From an uncultured Jannaschia sp. (lineage in GTDB: Bacteria > Pseudomonadota > Alphaproteobacteria > Rhodobacterales > Rhodobacteraceae): a stretch of DNA of 64,000 nt. The DNA lies in contig NZ_CANLTQ010000005.1 of the NCBI RefSeq assembly GCF_947494025.1, positions 62,001 through 126,000 on the forward strand, given 5' to 3'. Numbering within the stretch: the stretch's first letter is position 1; every line of letters starts with the position of its first letter. A program made the translations under genes and the position numbers. The notes beneath the pieces are model-generated. The model made no database searches, had not been told where the DNA came from, and was given only the letters and a program-made list of their open reading frames with translations. Below, one piece after another: positions 54,826-62,967 of this stretch.

Positions 54826-56349
54826 TCAGGCATCGCGCCTTCGTCCGATGCGGCGCAGCGGCGCGGTGACGGCCCTGCGGAACGGGGGGACGTTGAACAG
54901 GATCGACAGCACGATGAGCGCGACGAAGATCGCCGAGACGGGCCGCATGAAGAACGGCAGCAGGTCCCCGTCCGTGAGCGTCAGCCCGCGGCGCAGGCTC
55001 TTGTCCAGCAGGTCGCCGAGAATGATGCCGAGCACGAGCGGCGCCATCGGATACTTCATCTGCCGCAAGACGAACCCGATCAGCCCGAACGCGACCATGA
55101 CCCAGACGTCGAAGAGCCGCTGGCTCAACGCATAGGTGCCGATCACGCAGAGCACGAAAACCACCGGCATCAGATAGGCGTAGGGCACGCGCAGGACCTG
55201 AATGAAGAGACGCGTCATCGACAGGCCGTAGATCGCCATGAACAGGGTTGCGACAACGAGCATGGCGCCGATCAGGCCCACGAAATGCGGCTGCTCGATC
55301 ATGATGAGAGGGCCGGGGCGGATGCCGTGGATGAAGAGCGCCGCGATCAGCACGGCGGAACTGGCCGAACCGGGCACGGCGAGCGTGATCGCGGGGATGA
55401 GCGAGCCGGGCACCACGGCGGAATTGCCTGTTTCCGCGGCGATCAATCCCTCGTGGCTGCCCGTGCCGAACTTGTCAGCCTCCTTCGAGGCGCGCTTGGC
55501 GGCGGCGTAGCTGCCCCAGGCGCCGATATCCTCGCCCACCCCCGGAATGATGCCGACGAGCGTACCGATGACGCCCGACCGCAGGATCGTCACCCTGTAG
55601 CGCCAGAGGTCGTGGAATTCCGGGATCGTCCGGTCGCTCTTGTCCTTCGCGACGGCGAGCACGCCCGCCTTGTTCCACATCGCCGTCAGCACCTCCGCGA
55701 AGCCGAAGGCGCCGACCATGGCGGGGATCAGCGCGATGCCCGCGTTCAGGTCGGAGATGCCCATGGAAAAGCGGACATGCGCGTGGATGCCCTCCGACCC
55801 GATCATGGCGGCCATCAGGCCGAGAATGCCGGCGATGTAGCCCTTGAGCGGGGTCGTGTCGGCAGTAAGCTGACCCGAGATGAGAATGCCGAAAACGGCC
55901 AGCCAGAAAAACTCGAAGCTGCCGAAATTGAGCGCCGCTTCGGCGAGCGGCGGGGCGATCATCACCAGCATCACGATCCCCGCGAGCGTGCCGAGCGCCG
56001 AACCCACGGTGGCGAGCCCCATCGCGTAGCCGGCGCGTCCGGCCCTGGCGAGCGGGTAGCCGTCGAGCGAGGTCGCGGCGCTCGCCGGTGTGCCGGGGAT
56101 GTTGAGCAGGATCGCGCTGCGCGAGCCGCCGTAGATCGCCCCGACATACATGCAGATCAGCACGAGGATCGCGGCCTCGCTTTCGAGCGAATAGGTGAGC
56201 GTCGTCATCAGCGCCACGCCCATGGTCGCGGTCAGGCCCGGCAGGCTGCCGACGACGATGCCGAGCAGGGTCGACCACGCCGCATGGAACAGCATGCCGG
56301 GCGTCATCACCATCGTCAGCCCGGCGACGAGATCCTGCAGGCCGCTCAT
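54826..56349 (-). CDS. tctA: tripartite tricarboxylate transporter, large membrane subunit (TctA)
   Basis: A 507-residue inner-membrane protein with about twelve helices. TctA hallmarks: GIVVGSLPGLTATMGVALM, AIYGGSRSAILLNIPGTPAS, IGTLVGIIPGVGEDIGAWGS and TGNSAVVPGSLIPAITLAVP. With TctB and TctC it performs secondary, binding-protein-dependent uptake, classically of carboxylates. Its ATG overlaps the tctB stop (ATGA). The substrate cannot be read; neighbouring sugar-acid-type enzymes hint at an organic acid. Confidence 0.93.
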   Translation of the reverse strand: MSGLQDLVAGLTMVMTPGMLFHAAWSTLLGIVVGSLPGLTATMGVALMTTLTYSLESEAAILVLICMYVGAIYGGSRSAILLNIPGTPASAATSLDGYPLARAGRAGYAMGLATVGSALGTLAGIVMLVMIAPPLAEAALNFGSFEFFWLAVFGILISGQLTADTTPLKGYIAGILGLMAAMIGSEGIHAHVRFSMGISDLNAGIALIPAMVGAFGFAEVLTAMWNKAGVLAVAKDKSDRTIPEFHDLWRYRVTILRSGVIGTLVGIIPGVGEDIGAWGSYAAAKRASKEADKFGTGSHEGLIAAETGNSAVVPGSLIPAITLAVPGSASSAVLIAALFIHGIRPGPLIMIEQPHFVGLIGAMLVVATLFMAIYGLSMTRLFIQVLRVPYAYLMPVVFVLCVIGTYALSQRLFDVWVMVAFGLIGFVLRQMKYPMAPLVLGIILGDLLDKSLRRGLTLTDGDLLPFFMRPVSAIFVALIVLSILFNVPPFRRAVTAPLRRIGRRRDA

Positions 56350-56831
56350 GGCAGGCGCACCAGGAAGAGCCGCTCGAACAGGAGGGCGGAGCCGAAGCCG
56401 ATGCCGAAGCCCAGCATCACGGCCCCGGCGACCGCGATCGCCTTCTCCCGCGACGATCCGCCGGCCGGATAGGAGAAAAGCAAGGCGAAGACGGCGGTGA
56501 AGATCGCGGTGGCCCAGAAATAACTGGCCCAGCCGATCAGGACGAGCGCGTAGACAAGGCAGGTCGCGGTCGTGATCCCCAGCCGCGACCAGGATCCGCC
56601 GACCATGATTGCCTCAGGCCCCCGCTTCGCATCCGCGTAGGACGCGCGGAACAGGAGGCCCGCGCAGACCGCGAGCAGGCCGCCCAGAATCATCGGAACG
56701 AGGCCGGGAATGGAGGCGGGATGGATTTGGCGGATTTCCAGCCGATCCATCGTCCAGCCCCCCGCGAGCATCGCCGCGCCAAGCGCGAGCAACGCGACCG
56801 CCGTGTATCGGTCGGCCTTAGCCATCAACAT
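56346..56831 (-). CDS. tctB: tripartite tricarboxylate transporter, small membrane subunit (TctB)
   Basis: A 161-residue protein with four hydrophobic segments, as usual for TctB (DUF1468). It opens with AVALLALGAAMLAGGWTMDR, then the conserved HPASIPGLVPMILGGLLAVC. ATG 56831 is preceded by GGGTGG; ATG 56825 and a TTG at 56843 are alternatives. It lies between the tctC hairpin and tctA. Confidence 0.88.
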   Translation of the reverse strand: MLMAKADRYTAVALLALGAAMLAGGWTMDRLEIRQIHPASIPGLVPMILGGLLAVCAGLLFRASYADAKRGPEAIMVGGSWSRLGITTATCLVYALVLIGWASYFWATAIFTAVFALLFSYPAGGSSREKAIAVAGAVMLGFGIGFGSALLFERLFLVRLP

Positions 56832-56862
56832 GACGCCACCCAATCAGCTGCGAAGGTCGGAC

Positions 56863-56888
56863 GGCGGGGCCGCGCGGGCCGCCCCGCC
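56863..56888 (-). terminator. intercistronic hairpin between tctC and tctB
   Basis: GGCGGGGC (56863-56870) and GCCCCGCC (56881-56888) form a perfect 8-base-pair stem around a 10-base loop, just past the tctC stop. There is no T-tract. Such hairpins after binding-protein genes usually stabilise the upstream message or cut read-through, giving more binding protein than membrane protein. Confidence 0.6.
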
Positions 56889-56899
56889 GCCGAAGAGCC

Positions 56900-57916
56900 T
56901 TATTCCGACGGGCAGTCGATCCCGATCTCGGACGGATCGATGACCGCCTCGCCACGTTCGACGCGCGCGCAGGCTTCCGAGATCACGACCGGCATCGCCT
57001 TTTCCAGCGCCGCCTCGCCGTAATCCGGAGCGAAGACCGCGCCGCGGTCGTTGGCATAGGTTTTCAGTTCCTCGCTGTTCATCACGTGGTCCTGCCAGAC
57101 CTGATCCATCGTCTCGTAGACCTCGTCGGGCGCGCCCACGGGAATGAACACGCCGAAATAGTCGGCCGCGACCTCGAACTCGGGCAGGAAATCGGTGATC
57201 GGCGGGACGGGATCGATTCCCTCCACCTCGAGCGCGCTGTCCGACAGAACGGCGAGCGGCCGCAACCGGCCGGCCCGGATCATCTCCGTCTGCTCGACGG
57301 CAAGCTGCGTGGTCATGTCCACCTCGCCGCTCGCGGCGGCGATCACGGCGGGGTTGCCCCCGTCGTAGGTGATCATCCGGGCACCGCCCAGCTCCCCGTC
57401 CGCGCCTTCCTTGAGTGCGGCGAGGGCCATGCCGCCCGAACTGTTGATGCCCGCGGTTCCGACCGTGACCGGGCCTTCCTCCATCGCGGAGAGCAACTCG
57501 CCGAAGGACCGATACTCCGTGTCGGCGTTGACGCTCACCAGCGGAACGTTCGCGACGTGCAGATAGATGTGGTAGTCCTCGATCGAGGTGTCCTCGACAA
57601 GGCCGGTCACCGCATAGGTCGCGTTGTTGGCGATCGCGTTCGCCGTCCAGGTATAGCCGTCGCGCGGTGCGTCGAGCGCGGCCTTCGTGCCCGTCGAGCC
57701 CGAGGCGCCCGGCTGGTTCACCACGACGACCTCCGTGCCGAGGGCTTCCTCTATGATCGGCGCGACGACGCGCGTCACCTGGTCGGTCGATCCCCCAGCG
57801 GACCACGGCACGATGATGTTGATCGGACGGTCCGGCTGCCAGCTGTAGTCCTGCGCCGCGACCGGCGCGGCGATCAGGCCAGCGGCAAGCGACACGGCGA
57901 CACGCGATGTCCTCAT
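56900..57916 (-). CDS. tctC: tripartite tricarboxylate transporter substrate-binding protein (TctC/Bug)
   Basis: A 338-residue periplasmic binding protein. A signal peptide (SRVAVSLAAGLIAAPVAAQ) precedes the Bug fold: RPINIIVPWSAGGSTDQVTR at the N-terminus, VVVVNQPGASGSTGTKAALD with the family's GASG loop, and INSSGGMALAALKEGA. The C-terminal CARVERGEAVIDPSEIGIDCP holds two Cys that could form a disulfide. ATG 57916 has GGGAGGA seven bases upstream. It is the first gene of tctC-tctB-tctA. Confidence 0.92.
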   Translation of the reverse strand: MRTSRVAVSLAAGLIAAPVAAQDYSWQPDRPINIIVPWSAGGSTDQVTRVVAPIIEEALGTEVVVVNQPGASGSTGTKAALDAPRDGYTWTANAIANNATYAVTGLVEDTSIEDYHIYLHVANVPLVSVNADTEYRSFGELLSAMEEGPVTVGTAGINSSGGMALAALKEGADGELGGARMITYDGGNPAVIAAASGEVDMTTQLAVEQTEMIRAGRLRPLAVLSDSALEVEGIDPVPPITDFLPEFEVAADYFGVFIPVGAPDEVYETMDQVWQDHVMNSEELKTYANDRGAVFAPDYGEAALEKAMPVVISEACARVERGEAVIDPSEIGIDCPSE

Positions 57917-57933
57917 GGTATATCCTCCCGTTT

Positions 57934-57974
57934 CTACCATTCGGTAGGAGGGCAGCGGGGAGGACGTCTGTCAA
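57934..57974 (-). promoter_or_regulatory. promoter and TetR-type operator of tctCBA
   Basis: On the minus strand TTGACA (57969-57974) is followed after 21 bases by the perfect palindrome CTACCATTCGGTAG (57934-57947), about 20 bases before the tctC start. No good -10 hexamer is apparent. The palindrome matches the core at 54737-54750 (CTACC-N4-RGTAG) and has the same position relative to its TTGACA. Confidence 0.6.
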
Positions 57975-58117
57975 GAGGACGCGGTTCGGAAGGCCCCTCG
58001 TAAGGCGGCATCGACGTCTGCGAGCGGGGGAGCCTTCGACCCGGAGAAGGCCCTTTCGATCGGGGTCGGGTCTGGCGCGCGAGCGGGCCGAACCGGCATC
58101 CGGTATCCTTGGCCATT

Positions 58118-58370
58118 TTAGCTCCCGGGCGCTTTCGGGCCCTCGCGGGTGGAGAGGTTGTCGGGGATCACGACGGTGGCGGGCGACAGGGCCGGGGCGA
58201 GCCGGGTCTCGACGTGGATGCCGAACGCGGCCCGTTCCATCGCGCCCCCGATCGCCCGGGGCGCGATCCCCGCGTCGCGGGCGAGCCCGGCGAGGAAGGT
58301 CCGCGGCTTCCAGCGGCCGGACGGCGCCGTGCCGGACAGCCGCGGCCGAGCTGTGTCAAGACGGACCTGT
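58118..58370 (-). mobile_element. IS630-family transposase remnant
   Basis: A minus-strand frame ending at the TAA at 58118 reads RLSGTAPSGRWKPRTFLAGL, ARDAGIAPRAIGGAM, AAFGIHVETRLAPALSPATV and VIPDNLSTREGPKA. These match in order the IS630 DDE core (HGHWKTTTFLAGL, then a VET..LVP stretch, then VxDNLxxHKG). The Asp-Asn of the second catalytic motif survives but its His is replaced by Arg. The N-terminal helix-turn-helix, first Asp and third acidic residue are missing, so the element is dead. It lies between the ABC-transporter ATPase gene and tctC. Terminal repeats were not found. Confidence 0.6.
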
Positions 58371-58403
58371 CGCGTCGCGTCGCGTCGGCCCGCTCGGTCG
58401 GGG

Positions 58404-59456
58404 TCACGCGGGGATCCTTTCGCCGCTGGCGGTGTCGAACAGGTGACAGATCCCGGCGGGGATGCGGGCGCGGACGGTGTCGTCGATCTCGGCGCGGAAC
58501 TCCTTCCCCGCCTTCACCGAGACCAATGCCCCGCCGAGCCGCCAGGTGATCATCGACGCCTCGCCCAGAAGCTCGATCGAGTACATCGGGGCCGCGATCT
58601 CGCCGCCCTCCGGCACGAGTTCCGCGTCCTCGGCCCGGAAGCCTAGCGTGACGGCACCGGAATGCCGCGCGGACAGTCCGTGGACGCGGATCCCCTCGGC
58701 CTCGAACGTGCCGTCCGCGAGCCGCCCCTCGACGAGGTTCATCGCCGGCGAGCCGATGAAGCTCGCCACGAAGGCGTTCGCCGGGCGGTCGTAGATCTCC
58801 GTGGGCGTGCCGACCTGCTGGATGCGGCCCGCGTCCATCACCACGACCCGGTCCGCAAGCGTCATCGCCTCGATCTGATCGTGGGTGACGTAGACGGTGG
58901 TGGTCTTGAGCTTCGACTGGAGGTTCTTGATCTGCGCCCGGGTGGAGACGCGCAGCTTCGCGTCGAGGTTCGAGAGCGGCTCGTCCATGAGGAACACGGT
59001 CGGCTTGCGGACGATGGCGCGGCCGAGCGCCACGCGCTGTCGCTGGCCGCCGGAAAGCTCCGCCGGACGGCGGTCGAGGAATGCCTCGAGCTCGACCATG
59101 CGCACGGCCTTCATCACCATCTCCTCGTGGTTCTCCCTGGGGACCTTCCGGACGCGGAGCGGGAAGCGGATATTCTCGTAGACCGAAAGGTTCGGGTAGA
59201 GGCCGTAGGACTGGAACACCATCGACACGTCACGGTCCTTCGGCTCCAGCTTGTTGACCATGCGGTCGCCCAGCCAGATCTCCCCCTCCGTCACGTCCTC
59301 GAGCCCCGCGATCATCCGCATCGTCGTGGACTTGCCGCAGCCCGACGGGCCGAGCAGGACGAGGAATTCCCGGTCGGCGATGTCGAGGTCGAAATCCTCC
59401 ACCCCGACGAAGTCGCCCCAACGCTTATGGACGTTCTTGAGCTGCAACCGTGCCAT
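58404..59456 (-). CDS. sugar ABC transporter ATP-binding protein (UgpC/MalK type)
   Basis: A 350-residue ATPase. Walker A is LLGPSGCGKSTTMRMIAGLE, the Q loop VFQSYGLYPNLSVYENIRFP, the signature ELSGGQRQRVALGRAIVRKP, Walker B FLMDEPLSNLDAKLRVSTRA and the H loop VTHDQIEAMTLADR. The C-terminal TOBE/OB domain is that of the MalK/UgpC regulatory type. ATG 59456 follows AGGGGG; the longer open frame upstream is read-through of the permease gene. It is the last gene of the operon SBP-permease-permease-ATPase. Confidence 0.92.
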   Translation of the reverse strand: MARLQLKNVHKRWGDFVGVEDFDLDIADREFLVLLGPSGCGKSTTMRMIAGLEDVTEGEIWLGDRMVNKLEPKDRDVSMVFQSYGLYPNLSVYENIRFPLRVRKVPRENHEEMVMKAVRMVELEAFLDRRPAELSGGQRQRVALGRAIVRKPTVFLMDEPLSNLDAKLRVSTRAQIKNLQSKLKTTTVYVTHDQIEAMTLADRVVVMDAGRIQQVGTPTEIYDRPANAFVASFIGSPAMNLVEGRLADGTFEAEGIRVHGLSARHSGAVTLGFRAEDAELVPEGGEIAAPMYSIELLGEASMITWRLGGALVSVKAGKEFRAEIDDTVRARIPAGICHLFDTASGERIPA

Positions 59457-59464
59457 GCCGCCCC

Positions 59465-60346
59465 CTAGCCCTTGACCGCGCCGGCGGTCAGCCCGCTGAC
59501 GATCTGGCGCTGGAAGAACAGGATCAGCGCGAAAAGCGGCACGATGGCCGACACCACGGCGGCCACGGCGTACATCACCTTGCCCTCCTCCTGCGTCGAG
59601 CCGAGGAACGAGTTGATCTTCGGGACCATCGTGGTGTTCTCCTGCGTGAGAAGCATCGAGGTGACGGTGAAGTCGTTGTAGGCGAGCAGGAAGCTGAAGA
59701 GCCCCGTGGTCACGACGCCCGGCCACATCACCGGGATCACCGCAAGGCGGAACGCCTGGAACCGGGTGCAGCCGTCGACCATCGCGCTCTCGTCGAGATC
59801 CTTCGGGATCGACAGGAAGAAGCTGTGCAGCATCCAGAGCGTGAAGGGCTGGTTGATCGCCACGAGAACGATGATCGTGGTCGGCAGGACGCCCCAGATG
59901 TTGAGTTCGAAGAACGGCAGCAGGTAGCCGGAGACGAGGGTCACGTGCGGCATGGCGCGGAACACGAGCGCCGCCATCAGAAGCCAGAACGTGTACCGGA
60001 ACCCCGACCGGGCCAGCGCGTAACCGCCGAGCGTGCCCAGCGTGAGCGAGATCACGACCACGGAAACGGTCACGATCGCCGTGTTGGCGACCGCGCGCCA
60101 GAACTCCTGCGCGATCCACGCGCCCTCGTAGCCGGCCATGGTGAAGGGCGACCCGGTCTGGCGCATCGTCACCGGCCCGGTGATCGCGTCGGCCCAGTTC
60201 GCGCGGGAGAAGAAATCGCCCTCGACCTTGAAGGATCCCCACATCGTCCAGAGGAACGGGAAGGCGGCGACGATGAGCCAGACGATCACGAAGCCGGTCG
60301 AAAGGAGGGCGAGCGGCAGCGGCTTGCGATGCGACGGTTTCGACAT
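59465..60346 (-). CDS. carbohydrate ABC transporter permease (MalG-like)
   Basis: A 293-residue inner-membrane permease with six helices. The EAA loop reads DLDESAMVDGCTRFQAFRLA then VIPVMWPGVVTTG. The first helix (ALLSTGFVIVWLIVAAFPFL) and periplasmic loop are typical of the CUT1 MalG branch. It pairs with the MalF-like permease 13 bases upstream; the ATPase gene starts eight bases after its stop. Confidence 0.92.
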   Translation of the reverse strand: MSKPSHRKPLPLALLSTGFVIVWLIVAAFPFLWTMWGSFKVEGDFFSRANWADAITGPVTMRQTGSPFTMAGYEGAWIAQEFWRAVANTAIVTVSVVVISLTLGTLGGYALARSGFRYTFWLLMAALVFRAMPHVTLVSGYLLPFFELNIWGVLPTTIIVLVAINQPFTLWMLHSFFLSIPKDLDESAMVDGCTRFQAFRLAVIPVMWPGVVTTGLFSFLLAYNDFTVTSMLLTQENTTMVPKINSFLGSTQEEGKVMYAVAAVVSAIVPLFALILFFQRQIVSGLTAGAVKG

Positions 60347-60359
60347 ACGGGCGCCTCCC

Positions 60360-61388
60360 TCAGATCTTGCGGTTGAATTCGCGCCAGTTGCGGCGAAGCA
60401 CCGGCAGCAGAAGGATGACGACGCCCACGATCGTCAGCATCGAGGTGGCTGCCGCCGACCCGAAGAGCGGCGAGTTTCCGGCGCGCAGGTCGTTGTAGAT
60501 GAGGTAGCTGAGCGACGTCGCGCTCGCGGCGGCGGAAAAGCCGATGATCGGCTCGAAGATGCGGAAATTGTCCATGAGCTGCATCAGCGCGATGAAACTC
60601 GCCAGCGGCAGCAGGTAGGGCATTACCACGAAGCGGACCCGCTCCCACCGGCTGGCGCCGTCGACCATCGCGCTTTCCAGCGTGTCGGTGGGCACGGTCT
60701 GGAGCCCGGCGTAGAAGACGACGAAGGCGAAGGGCGCCGAATGCCAGACGCCGTAGGTGAAGAGCGTGATCCAGGTGAGCGTCGGCGACGCCTTGAGCGA
60801 CAGGTCCGGATCGCCGAACAGCGATTGCAGCCCCGCCCCGATGATGCCGCGGCTGTCGATCATCCAGAACAGGACGAGCGAGCCGACGAGGGGCGTCACC
60901 AGCATCGGCAGGAGCGAGAAGAAGATCACGGGCCCCTTCAGCATCTGCGGGATCGCGTTCACGACCACCGCGATGGCAAAGCCGAGCGCGATCACCAGCG
61001 GCGTCACGACGAACGTGTAGGTCAGCGTGAAGACAAGCGCCTTGTAGAAGGGCAGGTTCATGATCCGGTTGCGGATCTCGTTGAAGTTCTCGCTGGTCGC
61101 GACGATCCCGGCGATCTCGTCCGTGGCGAGATGGCTGCTGTTGGTGTAGGTCCCGAGCCCGTTGTAGCGGCCGGCCGGCTGCTCCTCCGCCAGCCGCGCC
61201 ATCGCGGCGCGGTCGACGCTGACGGAGGAGGTGCAGCCGAAGGGCCCGCAATTCTCGGACGTGATCAGGATCTGCTCGTGCTCGATAAAGAGCGATTGGT
61301 AGGCGACCGAGACGATCGGCACGGCGATGAACAGGACCATCGCCAGAAGCGATGGCCAGATGAAGGCGAGGAAGGTCTTGTGCGGCAT
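60360..61388 (-). CDS. sugar ABC transporter permease (MalF-like)
   Basis: A 342-residue permease. An N-terminal helix (FIWPSLLAMVLFIAVPIVSV) precedes a large periplasmic insert of about 100 residues (residues 30-130), which is longer than in many CUT1 permeases. The EAA loop is DTLESAMVDGASRWERVRFV then VMPYLLPLASFIAL. ATG 61388 has GGAG nearby. It lies 82 bases after the binding-protein gene, with a hairpin in that gap. Confidence 0.9.
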   Translation of the reverse strand: MPHKTFLAFIWPSLLAMVLFIAVPIVSVAYQSLFIEHEQILITSENCGPFGCTSSVSVDRAAMARLAEEQPAGRYNGLGTYTNSSHLATDEIAGIVATSENFNEIRNRIMNLPFYKALVFTLTYTFVVTPLVIALGFAIAVVVNAIPQMLKGPVIFFSLLPMLVTPLVGSLVLFWMIDSRGIIGAGLQSLFGDPDLSLKASPTLTWITLFTYGVWHSAPFAFVVFYAGLQTVPTDTLESAMVDGASRWERVRFVVMPYLLPLASFIALMQLMDNFRIFEPIIGFSAAASATSLSYLIYNDLRAGNSPLFGSAAATSMLTIVGVVILLLPVLRRNWREFNRKI

Positions 61389-61438
61389 CCCCGTCTCCTT
61401 CCGGACCGTCCTGCGGCGCGGATCGGGTCGAAGCGGAC

Positions 61439-61458
61439 GGAGCCGGCCTCCCGGCTCC
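61439..61458 (-). terminator. intercistronic hairpin between the binding-protein and permease genes
   Basis: GGAGCCGG (61439-61446) and CCGGCTCC (61451-61458) pair perfectly around a 4-base loop, 12 bases past the binding-protein stop. As at tctC-tctB, it probably sets the excess of binding protein over permease. Confidence 0.6.
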
Positions 61459-61470
61459 GCGAGGGTCGGC

Positions 61471-62709
61471 TCAGTTCAGGAACCCGGCTTCCCGCGCGGC
61501 CGTCGTGTAGGCCGCGGTCACGTCGGCCAGCGCCTGTTCCGCGCTTTCGCCGCCCTGCAGGTACTCGGAGAGGTTGTCGCCGAGCGCCGTGTGCAGCAGG
61601 CCCATATAGGGCAGCATCGGAAAGGGCCGCGCACCGCCCTGCAGATTGGCGATCACGCCCTCCGAGGCCGGCGTGGGCGCGTAGCCGTCGATCAGCCAGA
61701 CCGCCGCATCGGCGTTCTCCTGCATCATTCCGGGGGAGATGCCCTCCATCATCGCGATGAACGACGCCTCCGCGTCCTCGTCGGAGATGTTCTTCGCGAT
61801 GGCGAAGCCGTCCCACCACATCGCCACCGCCGGGATCGCGTTGTCCGCGATCGTGGGCGACGCGGCGAAGGCCGTGGCCTCGGCGATCGCGGGCGCCGGG
61901 CTGTCGTCGGCGATGTAGGCCCCGGCACGCGAGCCCCACTGGATCGACAGGGCGACGTCGCCGGCCTCCCAGGCGGGCTTCTGGCCGTTGCTGTCGTAGG
62001 TCGCCCAGTCGGCGTCCATGTAATCGACCATCCGCTTCATGGTCTCCAGCGTGCGCAGGCCGTCCTCGTTGTCGATGGCGAGCTCGGCGGAGCCGGGGAC
62101 GAAGAAGTCGTTGCCGGTGCCGAGATAGGTGTTCACGAATTCCGCGCCGAGATCCCAGCCCGGCTTGTAGCTCGCCGCGAGCGGCGTCTCCATCGCACCG
62201 GCCTCGCGCAGGGTTTCCGCCGCGGCGAAGACCTCTTCGTAGCTCGTGGGCACCGCGATGCCATGCTCTTCGAGGATGTCCTCCCGGTAGAACAGGTGCT
62301 GTGCGTTCGTCATGAAGGCAATGGCCATGACGTTGCCGCCGACGCGGATCAATTGCTGATCGGTGAGCTGCTGCCCGTGCTCGGCCACGAGGTCGTCGAG
62401 CGGGCGGATCAGGTCGTCGTTGAGCAGCGGCACGATCGAGTTCGTGGCGACGATCGCGACGGTGTAGGTCGCGGGGTTGATCGACAGCGCCGGCACCTGG
62501 AGATTCTTGTGTTCCTCCGTCTGGTTCCGGGTCACCTCGACACTGTCGCTCGCGCAGGTCTCCGCCGCATCCGCGACGGCATGGAGGGCGGCAAAATCGT
62601 TCGAGAGGATCCGGACGGAGCCGCTCTCGATCCCGCATTCGGCCGTGGCCAGACCGGAGGTCGCTAGAAGGGCGCAGGCCGCGAGGGTCGCCGTCGTGGT
62701 GGTGCTCAT
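61471..62709 (-). CDS. extracellular solute-binding protein of the sugar ABC transporter
   Basis: A 412-residue periplasmic protein. A signal peptide (TTTTATLAACALLATSGLATA) precedes the mature domain, with Cys at residues 25 and about 60. Sugar-binding family-1 features include NAQHLFYREDILEEHGIAVP, PTSYEEVFAAAETLREAG and WWDGFAIAKNISDEDAEASF. Ligand residues cannot be assigned. ATG 62709 has GGGGAG six bases upstream. It is the first gene of the transporter operon, behind two inverted repeats. Confidence 0.9.
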   Translation of the reverse strand: MSTTTTATLAACALLATSGLATAECGIESGSVRILSNDFAALHAVADAAETCASDSVEVTRNQTEEHKNLQVPALSINPATYTVAIVATNSIVPLLNDDLIRPLDDLVAEHGQQLTDQQLIRVGGNVMAIAFMTNAQHLFYREDILEEHGIAVPTSYEEVFAAAETLREAGAMETPLAASYKPGWDLGAEFVNTYLGTGNDFFVPGSAELAIDNEDGLRTLETMKRMVDYMDADWATYDSNGQKPAWEAGDVALSIQWGSRAGAYIADDSPAPAIAEATAFAASPTIADNAIPAVAMWWDGFAIAKNISDEDAEASFIAMMEGISPGMMQENADAAVWLIDGYAPTPASEGVIANLQGGARPFPMLPYMGLLHTALGDNLSEYLQGGESAEQALADVTAAYTTAAREAGFLN

Positions 62710-62817
62710 TCCATTCTCCCCGTCGAAGCCGGATGACCTGTGTCTCGGCGCGTTTCGCGTGACGCTGGGGCGGCCGGGTATCACCGCAACATGCCCGACC
62801 GCCGTCTGAACCTTCGT

Positions 62818-62889
62818 GCGTTCCGTCCCGAACGCGATGCCTCGCGGGCACGATCCGGACAATCCGCGTATTTCCGTAGACAAACGGAA
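62818..62889 (-). promoter_or_regulatory. two inverted repeats upstream of the sugar ABC operon
   Basis: GCGTTC-N6-GAACGC (62818-62835) and TTCCGT-N6-ACGGAA (62872-62889) are both perfect 6-base arms with 6-base spacers, lying 109 and 163 bases before the binding-protein start. They look like regulator sites. They differ from the CTACC palindromes, so another regulator is likely. Confidence 0.4.
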
Positions 62890-62967
62890 CACGGTCCGGG
62901 TTCGCCGCCTGCGACGTTATGTCGGATGCGTCCGACGGCGCTGTTGCGAACCAATCCGGATGCCCGG

